From Methylobacterium sp. C25 (GTDB lineage: Bacteria > Pseudomonadota > Alphaproteobacteria > Rhizobiales > Beijerinckiaceae), in assembly GCF_021352225.1 (NCBI RefSeq), contig NZ_JAAUVI010000001.1, forward strand, positions 1,150,191 to 1,214,190: a stretch of 64,000 nucleotides of DNA. Direction: 5' to 3'. Both the position numbers and the translations under genes were made by a program. The notes below the pieces were generated by a model, which was given only the letters and a program-made list of their open reading frames with translations, was not told the origin of the DNA and did not search any database. Below, piece by piece: positions 1 to 12,215 of this stretch. Position 1 is the first letter of the stretch, and every line of letters starts with the position of its first letter.

Positions 1-1
1 C

Positions 2-607
2 AACAACCGCATCGTGATCGGCGCGCATTACGCCATGGATGTGCTCGGCGGCCGCGCCACGGCGACTCATGCTCTGGCCCACCTTCTGGCGAACGATCCG
101 GCCTATGTCGGGCAGCACCGCAAGAACCCGGCCGTGATCAATGCCATGGGCCAGACCGAGGGCGAGCCCGTCGTCATTACCGACTACCAGGCATCCCTGA
201 AGACCGCGAAAGCCGAGCTGACCACTTTCCTCTCGGCAGCCTGCGGCGGCACCGTTGCATCCTGCGCGACCAAGGACGACGGCCGATTCAAGAACGCGAC
301 CGCCAACAAGGCCTTCTACGACGTCACCCAGACCTATGGCCTGCCGGTGGTCCACAAGGATGCGGCGGGACGCGCGGTGGATGTCGGCAAGGTCGCCCCG
401 GAAGCCGGCTATCTGCTGACGTCAGCTTTCCCGTCGCTCTCGCTTGACGAGGCTAACGCGATCCTCACCGAAACGCTCGGACCAGGCGGCGGCTTCCTCG
501 ATGACGGCTCGGCCTTCGGCGTCTACTCGCGGCTCAACCTCTACGCAGCTGGCGGCAAGGCCGCAGCGCTCTCCGCATCGAAGGGATCGGCGCCTTCGAA
601 CCGCTAA
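2..607 (+). CDS. PAP2-family acid phosphatase, 3' part (5' end outside window)
   Basis: The reading frame is open from base 2, so the gene starts upstream; 201 codons are visible. The first residues, NRIVIGAHYAMDVLGG, fit the third motif of the PAP2 / class A acid phosphatase superfamily (SRxxxGxHxxxD), with the phosphate-binding Arg and the catalytic His and Asp present and Asn in place of Ser. Such enzymes are usually exported phosphomonoesterases. About 185 residues follow the motif, more than in the classical enzymes; this tail has two Cys close together (CGGTVASC), possibly a disulfide. The stop overlaps the end of ung on the other strand. The family call rests on one motif, so the substrate is unknown. 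Confidence 0.7.
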   Translation, partial: NNRIVIGAHYAMDVLGGRATATHALAHLLANDPAYVGQHRKNPAVINAMGQTEGEPVVITDYQASLKTAKAELTTFLSAACGGTVASCATKDDGRFKNATANKAFYDVTQTYGLPVVHKDAAGRAVDVGKVAPEAGYLLTSAFPSLSLDEANAILTETLGPGGGFLDDGSAFGVYSRLNLYAAGGKAAALSASKGSAPSNR

Positions 608-1311
608 TCCAGCCGCCAGGCGATCGGAGCGAGCCCGTGCTCTGTCAGCCAGGCATTAGCTTTGGCGAAGGGCCGCGAGCCCGGGAAATCCCGGGCCCGA
701 TTGAGAGGCGATGGATGGCCGGAGGCGATCACGCCGTGCCGGCGCGTGTCGATCAGCGCTTCGCGAGTCCGTGCCTGTGCTCCCCAGAGCAGGAAGACGG
801 ACGGGCTCTGCCGGGCCGAGACCGCGGCCACCGCCTCGTCGGCGAGGCGTGACCAGCCGAGCCGTAGATGGGCGCCAGCATTGCCGGCTTCTACGGTGAG
901 CGCCGTGTTGAGAAGGAGCACGCCTTGCTCGGCCCAGGGTGTGAGGTCGCCGGAATGGAAGACCGGCTTCTCGCCAGCCGTGGCTTCGACGACCTCGGCG
1001 AGGATGATCTTGAGCGAGGCCGGCAGCCGGCGCGGGCCGACATAAGAGAAGGCGAGCCCGTTGGCATCGCCCGGCGTCGGGTAGGGATCCTGCCCGAGGA
1101 TCACGGCCTTTACCTGGTCGAGAGGCGTCAGGCTCAGGGCCCGGAAGATGTTTTCAGGGGCAGGCAGCACCTGTGCGCCGCCTGCCGCGCAGGCATCGAC
1201 CTTCCCCGCCACCGCATCGGCACTCCCATCGGAGAAGAAGGGCAGCGCAAGCCAGGGCGAAGTGCCTTTGCGGAAAGCCCGGAGCGCGTCGGTAACGGGA
1301 GTGTCGGTCAT
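604..1311 (-). CDS. ung: Uracil-DNA glycosylase (family 1)
   Basis: Removes uracil from DNA as the first step of base excision repair. The catalytic Asp lies in GQDPYPTPGDANGLAFS, where the usual GQDPYH reads GQDPYP. The uracil-binding Asn lies in LLLNTALTVE and the second catalytic motif is SGHPSPLN. The product is about 235 residues, normal for Ung. The start chosen is the ATG giving MTDTPVTDAL; a longer start at 1338 adds nine poorly supported residues. It lies 34 bp behind the 5'-nucleotidase gene on the same strand, so the two are probably co-transcribed. The 3' end overlaps the convergent acid phosphatase by four bases. Confidence 0.9.
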   Translation of the reverse strand: MTDTPVTDALRAFRKGTSPWLALPFFSDGSADAVAGKVDACAAGGAQVLPAPENIFRALSLTPLDQVKAVILGQDPYPTPGDANGLAFSYVGPRRLPASLKIILAEVVEATAGEKPVFHSGDLTPWAEQGVLLLNTALTVEAGNAGAHLRLGWSRLADEAVAAVSARQSPSVFLLWGAQARTREALIDTRRHGVIASGHPSPLNRARDFPGSRPFAKANAWLTEHGLAPIAWRLD

Positions 1312-1345
1312 GCGGCCTTCCGAACGGAGCGGCGGCATGGCCGCA

Positions 1346-2878
1346 CTATGGAGTCGTCACGATCCGGCCGCCGGGTACAGGCGGGAGCGGAGAATGACTG
1401 GCGATATAGTCGATCACCGCATTGGCCAGCAGCATTCCGTCCGTCGTGCCGATCAGGACCCGGCCCTCTCGCAGCATCCCGTAGCCGTTCCCACCATCCA
1501 GCATGAAGTTGTTGGCGGCGACCCTGTAGGAACGAGCATCGTCGAGCGGCTGTCTGCCGACCATCGCCGAGGCAACACGGGCTCCGAGCTGTCGACTCGG
1601 ATCGAGCGTCACGTCGAGACCCGAGACCTGTAGGAAGCGCCCGGCGAGCCGACCGTAATCGGCGAAGCCATTCTCCAGGGCTGCATGAAGAGCACGTCCT
1701 GGGATCTCCACCAGCACCGTCGTGTTGCCGAAGGGAAGTTCGGTGAGGATGTCGCGGCGGGTCAGCGTGGTGCCAGCGGGATAAAGCCGGTTTCCTCGAA
1801 TGCCGCCGCCGTTCATCAGGCCAATCTCGGCGCCGGTCTGCTCACGAACCGCATCGGCGACGAGATCGCCGAAGCTCGCTTCACGGGCGCGGACGGAAGA
1901 GATCCGGCTGTCGAGCGCGCCGGTCGTGACGCCGACCGGCACGTCGAGCTGCCGGGACAGCTCGCCTTCGAGACGGGTTACCAGCGCGAGCGTTTCGGGA
2001 TCGGGGGTCACCGACCTCGTGTCGTGGATGCGAAAACTCGGATGCCAACGCATCCGACGCGAGGCGCCTTCTCCCGTGATGGCGAGGGTGACGTCGATCG
2101 CCGTGACGTAATGCGCATCGTGACTCGATTCCGCGAGCACAGTCTGGCCGTCGTAATGGACCATCAGGTCGTGATCGTGACCCGAGAGTAGGATGTCGAC
2201 GATGCGGCGAGCGACGATCGTGTCGTCCACCGGACGCGCCGTATGCGCGACGCCGACAATCAACTCCGCACCGTTCGCCCGGAGAGCTTTGGCCTCTCGC
2301 TCCAAGGTCTCGATCTCGGGACCGAAGCGGAGATCCTTGGATTGCGATTTTTCCGGCGTCGAGGCGAGCGCGATGCCGACAATGCCGACCTTCACACCGC
2401 CGAGCGTGACGATCTCATGATCCTTGATGCCCGGCAGGGGCCTGTCGTCGTGATCGCGCAGATTGGCGGCAAACCAGGGAAAGCGCGCCTCGCGTAGTCG
2501 CTCGGCGAAGGTATTGGGGCCGAAATCGAACTCGTGATTGCCCGGCACGAAGACGTCAGGCGGCGCGAGATTGTGGAGCGCGATGATGTGGGCACCCTTG
2601 TCGAAGCCCGACATCAGCGAGGGCGAGAGGCAATCGCCGGCATGGCAATAGAGCACTGGTACGCCGCGCGCCCGTTCGGCCTTCACCACGGCATTCAGCC
2701 GGGCAAAGCCGCCGCGGCCCTCGGCCTCGCCCATCAGGTAGATGTCGTTGACGAGGACGAGCGTGAAGGTCGGGCTCCTCGCGTCTGGGCGATCCCCCTG
2801 ACCCGAGGCGGCGCTGGCCCTCAGGGTAACGGCGGCGGCCAGGCCGAGAGTCTCACGGCGATTGGGTGATGGAGCCAT
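1346..2878 (-). CDS. Tat-exported 5'-nucleotidase / metallophosphatase (UshA-like)
   Basis: A 510-residue two-domain enzyme that probably hydrolyses nucleotides in the periplasm. The N-terminus carries a twin-arginine signal (NRRETLGLAAAVTL) expected to end near an Ala-rich site about residue 25. The metallophosphatase domain has GNHEFDFG, CHAGDCLSPS and LSGHDHD metal-binding motifs. The C-terminal 5'-nucleotidase domain has MNGGGIRGN, LPFGNTTV and DGGNGYGML. The first metal motif, usually D-x-H, reads NDIYLM, so a Tyr replaces the His. Twin-arginine export suggests a folded metalloprotein. Likely first gene of an operon with ung. Confidence 0.82.
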   Translation of the reverse strand: MAPSPNRRETLGLAAAVTLRASAASGQGDRPDARSPTFTLVLVNDIYLMGEAEGRGGFARLNAVVKAERARGVPVLYCHAGDCLSPSLMSGFDKGAHIIALHNLAPPDVFVPGNHEFDFGPNTFAERLREARFPWFAANLRDHDDRPLPGIKDHEIVTLGGVKVGIVGIALASTPEKSQSKDLRFGPEIETLEREAKALRANGAELIVGVAHTARPVDDTIVARRIVDILLSGHDHDLMVHYDGQTVLAESSHDAHYVTAIDVTLAITGEGASRRMRWHPSFRIHDTRSVTPDPETLALVTRLEGELSRQLDVPVGVTTGALDSRISSVRAREASFGDLVADAVREQTGAEIGLMNGGGIRGNRLYPAGTTLTRRDILTELPFGNTTVLVEIPGRALHAALENGFADYGRLAGRFLQVSGLDVTLDPSRQLGARVASAMVGRQPLDDARSYRVAANNFMLDGGNGYGMLREGRVLIGTTDGMLLANAVIDYIASHSPLPPVPGGRIVTTP

Positions 2879-3151
2879 GGCTCACCGTTAAGCGGTTCCG
2901 GTAACGCAGGAACGACGGCTGGATCGGCAAGCGGTCTCGTTTCGTGAAACGGTGCGGGGACGGCATGACACGCTGGTCTCCCGGCCGTTTTCGCGCGATG
3001 TCTGCTCGGACCGTGTGAAGCATCATGGTCGAGGCCGGTCCATGCGGCAGGGCGCCCGGCTTGGCGCGAAGCCTGCCTGTCTATAACCGGTCCAGGGTGC
3101 CTCGTGTCGACCTTCACCGTCCGGGGACTGGAAGCCGTGACCGGAACCGTG

Positions 3152-4231
3152 ATGAACGAGCGTGTCGAGCCTGAAAGCCTGCAGCCGAGCAGCCCGGTCT
3201 CCGTGCCGGTCGCTCCGGCGGCCATGCCGCCGGACCATCCGCTGGCAAAGACGGGCCGAGTCGGCGTGCTCCTGATGAATCTCGGCACGCCCGAGGCCAC
3301 CAGCTACTGGCCGATGCGCCGCTACCTCAAGGAGTTTCTGTCGGATCGTCGCGTCATCGAGGTGCCACGACTGATCTGGTGGCCGCTCCTGAACCTCGTC
3401 ATCCTGTCGAAGCGCCCCGGCCCGAAGGGCAAGGACTACGACAGCATCTGGAACAAGGAACTCGACGAAGGCCCGCTCAAGACCATCACCCGAGGCCAAT
3501 GCGAGAAGCTGCAGGCGGCGATGGGCGACAGCGTGCTCATCGACTGGGCGATGCGCTACGGCAAGCCCGAGGTCTCGGTGCGGATCCAGGCCCTGCTCGA
3601 CGAGGGCTGCGACCGCATCCTGCTGGTGCCGCTCTATCCGCAATATGCTGCCGCGACGTCGGCAACGGCCTGCGACCAGGCCTTCAAGGCGCTCATGCAG
3701 ATGCGCTGGCAGCCGACGGTGCGGGTCTCGCCGCCCTATCACGACGACCCGGTCTATATCGGCGCGATGGCCGACTCGATTCGTGAGGGTCTGCAGACCC
3801 TCGATTTCGAGCCCGAGGTCATCCTCACCTCGTTCCACGGGGTGCCCAAAAGTTATCTACTGAAGGGCGATCCCTATCACTGCCAGTGCCTCAAGACCGG
3901 CCGACTGATCCGCGAGCGGCTGGGCTACTCGTCAGAGCAGATGCGGGTGACCTTCCAGTCGCGATTCGGCAACGAGGAGTGGCTGAAGCCCTATACCGAC
4001 GAGACGGTTATCGCCCTGGCCAAGTCAGGCGTGAAGCGCATGGCTATCGTCGCGCCCGGCTTCACCGCGGATTGCCTTGAGACGCTCGAGGAGCTCGACG
4101 GCGAGAACCGCCATTACTTCGAAGAGAATGGCGGTGAGCACTACGCCTTCATCCCCTGCCTCAACGATTCCGATCTCGGCATGCGAGTGATCGAGCATGT
4201 CGTCAGGCGGGAATTACAGGGCTGGATCTGA
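3152..4231 (+). CDS. hemH: Ferrochelatase
   Basis: Inserts ferrous iron into protoporphyrin IX, the last step of heme synthesis. The family N-terminus VGVLLMNLGTPEA, the catalytic His in LTSFHGVPKSYL and the conserved Glu in EELDGENRHYFEE are all present. The 359-residue product from the ATG at 3152 matches the usual 320-370 residues; the GTG at 3104 would add 16 residues and has no clear ribosome site. About 30 residues of Pro/Ala/Val-rich sequence precede the conserved core. The gene is single, with opposite-strand genes upstream and the ATP synthase operon downstream after a 333-bp gap. Confidence 0.95.
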   Translation: MNERVEPESLQPSSPVSVPVAPAAMPPDHPLAKTGRVGVLLMNLGTPEATSYWPMRRYLKEFLSDRRVIEVPRLIWWPLLNLVILSKRPGPKGKDYDSIWNKELDEGPLKTITRGQCEKLQAAMGDSVLIDWAMRYGKPEVSVRIQALLDEGCDRILLVPLYPQYAAATSATACDQAFKALMQMRWQPTVRVSPPYHDDPVYIGAMADSIREGLQTLDFEPEVILTSFHGVPKSYLLKGDPYHCQCLKTGRLIRERLGYSSEQMRVTFQSRFGNEEWLKPYTDETVIALAKSGVKRMAIVAPGFTADCLETLEELDGENRHYFEENGGEHYAFIPCLNDSDLGMRVIEHVVRRELQGWI

Positions 4232-4564
4232 GCGTCCGCATCCAGCAGCGTCAGCGTGTTGGCCCTGAATCGCTTCGCTGCAATCCTGATGATGACGGTC
4301 AAGGCCGCCGATCAGACCCGTTCCAAATACCCGCTAACCCCTTGCTGCGATTCCTTCGCCGGCATTCCGAATCCGCGGAACCGTCGCCTTGCGCAGGCCC
4401 GCAGTGCCATGCTACGGCCACCGCGCGCTGGAGGGGGGGTGTCGTCACTCGCCCGGACTGACGGCGCATCCCCTTTCTCCCTCGGTTCACCGAGCCGCCG
4501 CCTTCCATCGACGGTGGTCACGCTCGGAAGAGACTGAAGGGCACGAAAACGAAGAGAGCGACGG
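4232..4564. other. Intergenic region before the ATP synthase operon
   Basis: A 333-bp gap without a credible gene. It must hold the atp promoter, but I cannot point to a secure -35/-10 pair. A purine-rich stretch (AAGAGAG) about nine bases before the GTG start of atpH is the likely ribosome site. Open frames here have no coding character. Confidence 0.5.
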
Positions 4565-5134
4565 GTGGCGCAGAACGGTTCCGAAGGTGCTCTGGTCTCC
4601 GGTGTGGCAGGCCGCTACGCCCTCGCGCTGTTCGAATTGGCGCGCGACGAGAACCAGGTCGACGACGTCTCTCAGAACCTCGATCGGTTCGAATCCCTCT
4701 ACAATGACAGCGACGATCTGCGTCGGCTCGTGAAGAGCCCCGCGTATTCGGCCGATCAGCAGGAAGCCGCGATCGTGGCCGTCCTGTCCAAGGCCGGTAT
4801 CGGCGGTCTTGCCGCGAACTTCGTCAAGCTGGTCGCTTCCAACCGCCGGCTTTTCGCCCTGCCCGACATGATCCGCGGCTATCGCGAGAAGGTCCGCGAA
4901 TCGAAGGGCATCGTGCGCGCCGAGGTTCGGGTTGCCGAGAAGCCCTCTGAGGCTCTGCTCAAGGACATCGAGCAGACCCTGCGCGAGGTTGCCGGCTCCG
5001 AGATCCAGCTCGATCTCAAGGTCGATCCGAGCCTGATCGGCGGCCTCGTGGTCAAGATCGGCTCGCGCATGGTCGATGCCTCGCTGCGTACCAAGCTCAA
5101 CGGAATCCGCCTCGCCATGCATGCTGCCCACTAG
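4565..5134 (+). CDS. atpH: F1 ATP synthase subunit delta
   Basis: Delta subunit of the peripheral stalk joining F1 to F0; 189 residues, normal for the family. It has the OSCP/delta pattern: N-terminal VSGVAGRYALALFELA and C-terminal DLKVDPSLIGGLVVKIGSRMVDASLRTKL. The start is GTG, supported by the purine-rich AAGAGAGCGAC upstream. First gene of atpHAGDC. As usual in alphaproteobacteria the F0 genes are not adjacent. A 63-bp gap separates it from atpA. Confidence 0.96.
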   Translation: MAQNGSEGALVSGVAGRYALALFELARDENQVDDVSQNLDRFESLYNDSDDLRRLVKSPAYSADQQEAAIVAVLSKAGIGGLAANFVKLVASNRRLFALPDMIRGYREKVRESKGIVRAEVRVAEKPSEALLKDIEQTLREVAGSEIQLDLKVDPSLIGGLVVKIGSRMVDASLRTKLNGIRLAMHAAH

Positions 5135-5197
5135 GGCGTTGCAGGCGGCTCACTGACTTCGCGACAGACGTCCGACACTTTCAAAGAAGGCCCGACG

Positions 5198-6727
<1,530 letters not shown>

Positions 6728-6804
6728 TCCGACTTCGGCCAATGGCGGGCGTGTTCACGCGCCCGCCTTCGACGTGACGCTCGCGAGAGACCGGAAATTT
6801 CCCG

Positions 6805-7695
6805 ATGCCGAGTTTGAAGGATCTGCGGAATCGCATCACTTCGGTGAAGTCGACGCAGAAGATCACCAAGGCCATGCAGATGGTCGCTGCCGCCAAGCTG
6901 CGGCGCGCCCAGAATGCTGCCGAGGCCGGCCGCCCTTACGCTGAAAAGATGGCCGCGACGCTCGGCAATCTCGCCGGCAACCTTGTGGGTGGCGTCGGCG
7001 CGCCGAAGCTGCTCTCGGGCACCGGTGAGGACAAGACGCACCTCCTCGTCGTCTGCACGGCCGATCGCGGCCTGTGCGGCGCCTTCAACTCGTCGATCGC
7101 ACGACTCGCTGCACGGCAGGCCCGCGATCTGCAGAGCCAGGGCAAGACGGTGAAGATCTTCACCGTCGGCAAGAAGGGCTACGACCTGCTTCGCCGCCAG
7201 TTCCGCGCGGAGATCATCGAGAACATCGATATCCGCGGCACCCGCCCGGTCGATTACGAATTCGCCTCCGAGATCGCGGAAAAGATCATCGCGCGTTTCG
7301 AGAATGGCGAGTTCGACGTTGCGACGCTGTTCTATTCCGCCTTCCGGTCGGTGATCTCGCAGATCCCGACGGCGCAGCAGCTGATCCCGGCCGAGCTGCC
7401 CGAATCCGATGGCAAGACCACGACAGGCGCTTCGGCCGATGCGGCTCTGGAATTCGAGCCGAGCGAAGAGGCGATCCTCGAAACGCTGCTGCCGAAGAAC
7501 CTGACCGTGCAGATCTACAAGGCACTCCTCGAGAACGCGGCTTCCGAGCAGGGCTCGCGCATGAGCGCCATGGATTCCGCCACCCGCAACGCGGGCGAGA
7601 TGATCAAGAAGCAGACGCAGATCTACAACCGGACGCGTCAGGCCATGATCACCAAGGAACTCATCGAGATCATTTCGGGCGCGGAAGCGCTCTGA
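6805..7695 (+). CDS. atpG: F1 ATP synthase subunit gamma
   Basis: Central rotor shaft of F1, 296 residues. The N-terminal helix [36 protein letters not shown] and the C-terminal helix ([14 protein letters not shown], then [12 protein letters not shown]) form the coiled coil seen in all gamma subunits; only short parts are quoted here by key residues. The middle holds [12 protein letters not shown] small acidic/Thr-rich insert lies near residues 205-220, as in other alphaproteobacteria. 27 bp before atpD. Confidence 0.97.
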   Translation: MPSLKDLRNRITSVKSTQKITKAMQMVAAAKLRRAQNAAEAGRPYAEKMAATLGNLAGNLVGGVGAPKLLSGTGEDKTHLLVVCTADRGLCGAFNSSIARLAARQARDLQSQGKTVKIFTVGKKGYDLLRRQFRAEIIENIDIRGTRPVDYEFASEIAEKIIARFENGEFDVATLFYSAFRSVISQIPTAQQLIPAELPESDGKTTTGASADAALEFEPSEEAILETLLPKNLTVQIYKALLENAASEQGSRMSAMDSATRNAGEMIKKQTQIYNRTRQAMITKELIEIISGAEAL

Positions 7696-9177
<1,482 letters not shown>

Positions 9178-9185
9178 GCGGCTCT

Positions 9186-9268
9186 CCCTCCCGTTCGCGG
9201 GAGGGTCCAGGACGGGGCGGCGCTATCGCCCCACCAACCTCCATCCTCCTCCCCGACCGGGGGAGGAG
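9186..9268. repeat. Three-hairpin intergenic repeat between atpD and atpC
   Basis: Three stem-loops follow one another. The first pairs 9186-9193 with 9198-9205 around a TTCG loop. The second pairs 9214-9219 with 9227-9232. The third pairs 9246-9254 with 9260-9268. Outer arms are rich in CTCC/GGAG. The layout resembles REP/BIME-type mosaics in other genomes. It may stop or slow transcription, or stabilise the upstream mRNA. Confidence 0.65.
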
Positions 9269-9295
9269 CGCTGCGCATCCGGGACCTGAGATCCG

Positions 9296-9697
9296 ATGGC
9301 CACCTTCCACTTCGATTTCGTCGGACCCGAGCGGACCCTGTATTCCGGCGAGGTTCAGGCCGTTCAGCTCCCCGGCACCGAGGGCGAGATGACCGTGCTG
9401 CCGAAGCACGCGCCCGTCCTCACGACGCTGAAGGTCGGCGTGATCACCGTCACCGAGACCTCGGGCCACGGCAAGCGAATCTACGTGCAGGGCGGTTTCG
9501 CCGATATCGGACCTGAGGCCGTCACGGTCTTGGCCGAGCGCGCCGCGCCGATCGAGGAAGTGAACCCGGCCATGCTCGACAAGGAGATCGAGCAGGCCGA
9601 ACTCGAGCGTGACGCCACCACCGATCACGCCAAGCGCGAGCAGATCAACGCGCAGATCGTCCAGCTCCAAGAAGCCAAAAAGGTCCTGGACTTCTAA
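9296..9697 (+). CDS. atpC: F1 ATP synthase subunit epsilon
   Basis: Epsilon subunit that couples and inhibits rotation, 133 residues. The N-terminal beta-sandwich shows FDFVGPERTLYSGEVQAVQ and LPGTEGEMTVLPKHAPVLT, family hallmarks. The C-terminal helical region (HAKREQINAQIVQLQEAKK) is present. It ends 15 bp before the convergent DUF3859 gene. The hairpin repeat upstream means its expression may differ from the rest of the operon. Confidence 0.96.
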   Translation: MATFHFDFVGPERTLYSGEVQAVQLPGTEGEMTVLPKHAPVLTTLKVGVITVTETSGHGKRIYVQGGFADIGPEAVTVLAERAAPIEEVNPAMLDKEIEQAELERDATTDHAKREQINAQIVQLQEAKKVLDF

Positions 9698-9712
9698 GAC
9701 CGCGACAGGGCC

Positions 9713-10240
9713 TCACGCGCCCTTGCCACATTCCGAACCCGCGCCGCCAACCTGCGCGGTGATGGTGAAGGCCTTCGAGGCAATCTCACGGCCTCGCGCC
9801 ATCACGCGGATGGTCCAAGCGCCCTCTGCCAACTCCCACGGCTTCTCGAAGGTGAAGCCGATATGGCTGAGCCCTTCATCCAGCACGTAGCTCGGGAAAG
9901 CGTCGATGCGGCTCGTCGCACCGTCGTCACGGGTGAAGAGCGGGTGCAACGCCTGCACCTCGACCTTGCGCGGCAGCGCTGAATCCCCACTGCGCAACCG
10001 GATGGTCATGCCGAAGCTGCGGCAGAGCCTCGCCTCGATGCGATCCGTACGCTCGCCGTAGCGGACCCCATTCATCGGCTTCGCTGCTTCGAGCCCGCTG
10101 CCCCCGTCTCCCGATATTGCTCGATCCGTGCGTCCGCTGACGACGCCCCAATCGACGATTTCGGCCGTGACCTCGGCCCGCGCCGGGCTGCCTCCGATGA
10201 GCAGGCCGACGAGGCCTGGAAGCCAGGGAAAAAGCCGCAT
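9713..10240 (-). CDS. Secreted DUF3859-like protein
   Basis: A 175-residue protein with a signal peptide (MRLFPWLPGLVGLLIGGSPARA) followed by VTAEIVDWGVVSGRTD. The rest looks beta-rich, with motifs such as FGMTIRLRSG, VEVQALHPLFTRDDG and HIGFTFEKPWELAEGAWTI, matching my recollection of the DUF3859 family. The function is unknown. The start chosen places the hydrophobic signal at residue 1; a longer frame to 10690 lacks coding character and overlaps the cupin gene. The 3' end converges on atpC. Confidence 0.7.
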   Translation of the reverse strand: MRLFPWLPGLVGLLIGGSPARAEVTAEIVDWGVVSGRTDRAISGDGGSGLEAAKPMNGVRYGERTDRIEARLCRSFGMTIRLRSGDSALPRKVEVQALHPLFTRDDGATSRIDAFPSYVLDEGLSHIGFTFEKPWELAEGAWTIRVMARGREIASKAFTITAQVGGAGSECGKGA

Positions 10241-10437
10241 GATCGATCTCCGGCCAGTGTCCGCAGGCTCCTCTCCTGGCATCGGCGGCCGAGCACAGCC
10301 AAGAGCCGGAGCACACCCAAAGAACCATGCCGGGAAAATGAATGCAGAATATCTCGACATTCCTCGGCAAGCGGCGCTGAGTGGCATCCAGCGGCCGTCG
10401 AGCCGCACCGACAAAAAGACTGTTCTTGGAGGTCCAG

Positions 10438-10833
10438 ATGCCGCGACGCCTCGTCCCCTATGCCGCCCTCGTACTCTCAACCGCATTCCTCGCTGGCGCC
10501 GCATCGGCCCAGGAGGTGAAGCGAACCGATCTCGGCCGTTCGCCGCTTGATGGCGACGCGAAAAAGGAGATCGTGGTTCAGCTCGTCGAGATCCCCCCGG
10601 GCGCCACCTCGCGCCGCCACTTCCACAATGGCCAAGAGGCCTTCTACGTGCTGGAAGGCGGCAAGGTGCAGCTCTCCGGCAAGGAGCCAATCGACCGGGC
10701 AGCGGGTGAGCACGGGATCAACCAGCGCGAGGTCCCGCATGCCGGATACACCAATGTCGGAGACAAGCCGCTGAAGATCCTCTCCGTCTACATCGTCGAC
10801 AAGGACAAGCCGCTGCAGGTGCCGGTGCCGTAG
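10438..10833 (+). CDS. Periplasmic cupin-domain protein
   Basis: A 131-residue protein with a cleavable signal peptide (MPRRLVPYAALVLSTAFLAG) and one small beta-barrel cupin domain. Motif 1 is seen in SRRHFHNGQEAFYVLEGG, with two His and a Glu as metal ligands, and the second-motif His in REVPHAGYTNVGDKPLKIL. The ATG follows a strong GGAGG site. Substrate unknown; such proteins often bind metals or small organic molecules. It is transcribed away from the DUF3859 gene and is followed by a 13-bp inverted repeat. Confidence 0.78.
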   Translation: MPRRLVPYAALVLSTAFLAGAASAQEVKRTDLGRSPLDGDAKKEIVVQLVEIPPGATSRRHFHNGQEAFYVLEGGKVQLSGKEPIDRAAGEHGINQREVPHAGYTNVGDKPLKILSVYIVDKDKPLQVPVP

Positions 10834-10858
10834 GCGCCGATCGACGCTCACAGCCACA

Positions 10859-10896
10859 TGTCATTCCGGGTTCGCAGATGGTGACCCGGAATGACA
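10859..10896. repeat. Perfect 13-bp inverted repeat, 3' of cupin gene
   Basis: Arms 10859-10871 and 10884-10896 are exact reverse complements around a 12-base loop. There is no T tract after it. It may act as an mRNA 3'-end stabiliser, or as an intrinsic terminator without a U run, for the cupin gene just before the recA promoter. Confidence 0.55.
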
Positions 10897-10915
10897 GTCC
10901 AACGACGTCTACCGG

Positions 10916-10953
10916 TTGACATGCCTCTTGCGCGATAAGAACAAAAAGGGTAC
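10916..10953 (+). promoter_or_regulatory. Candidate recA promoter with LexA (SOS) box
   Basis: A consensus -35 hexamer TTGACA (10916-10921) is followed 17 bases later by GAAC-N7-GTAC (10939-10953). Alphaproteobacterial LexA binds GTTC-N7-GTTC, whose complement is GAAC-N7-GAAC; the second half differs here by one base. The box overlaps the expected -10 position, where a repressor would block polymerase. It lies 63-77 bp before the recA start. Confidence 0.6.
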
Positions 10954-11015
10954 AAAATCTCCATTCGGCGCTGCATTGAGAACGCCGCCCTCCCCATGCA
11001 TAAGGATGCCGACCG

Positions 11016-12101
<1,086 letters not shown>

Positions 12102-12127
12102 AGGCCGCTTCCAGCCTGAGCGAAATC

Positions 12128-12160
12128 AGCCCTGCTCCGTGCCGCGGAGCGGGGCTTTTT
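12128..12160 (+). terminator. Rho-independent terminator of recA
   Basis: Arms 12128-12139 and 12145-12156 form a 12-bp GC-rich stem with one G-T wobble and a 5-base loop, followed directly by five T. It begins 26 bp after the recA stop and separates recA from addA. Confidence 0.88.
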
Positions 12161-12215
12161 CATTAATGCTATCTCGCGCAACGTCCATTCGCTCCACGTG
12201 GAACGGGAGAATCTC

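Noticed and set aside
4256-4537. 93-residue frame before atpH
   Set aside because: No ribosome site, no coding bias, overlapped by several equally long frames on both strands.
4686-4700. T-loop-like GGTTCGAATCC inside atpH
   Set aside because: It is within a well-supported coding frame and has no cloverleaf around it.
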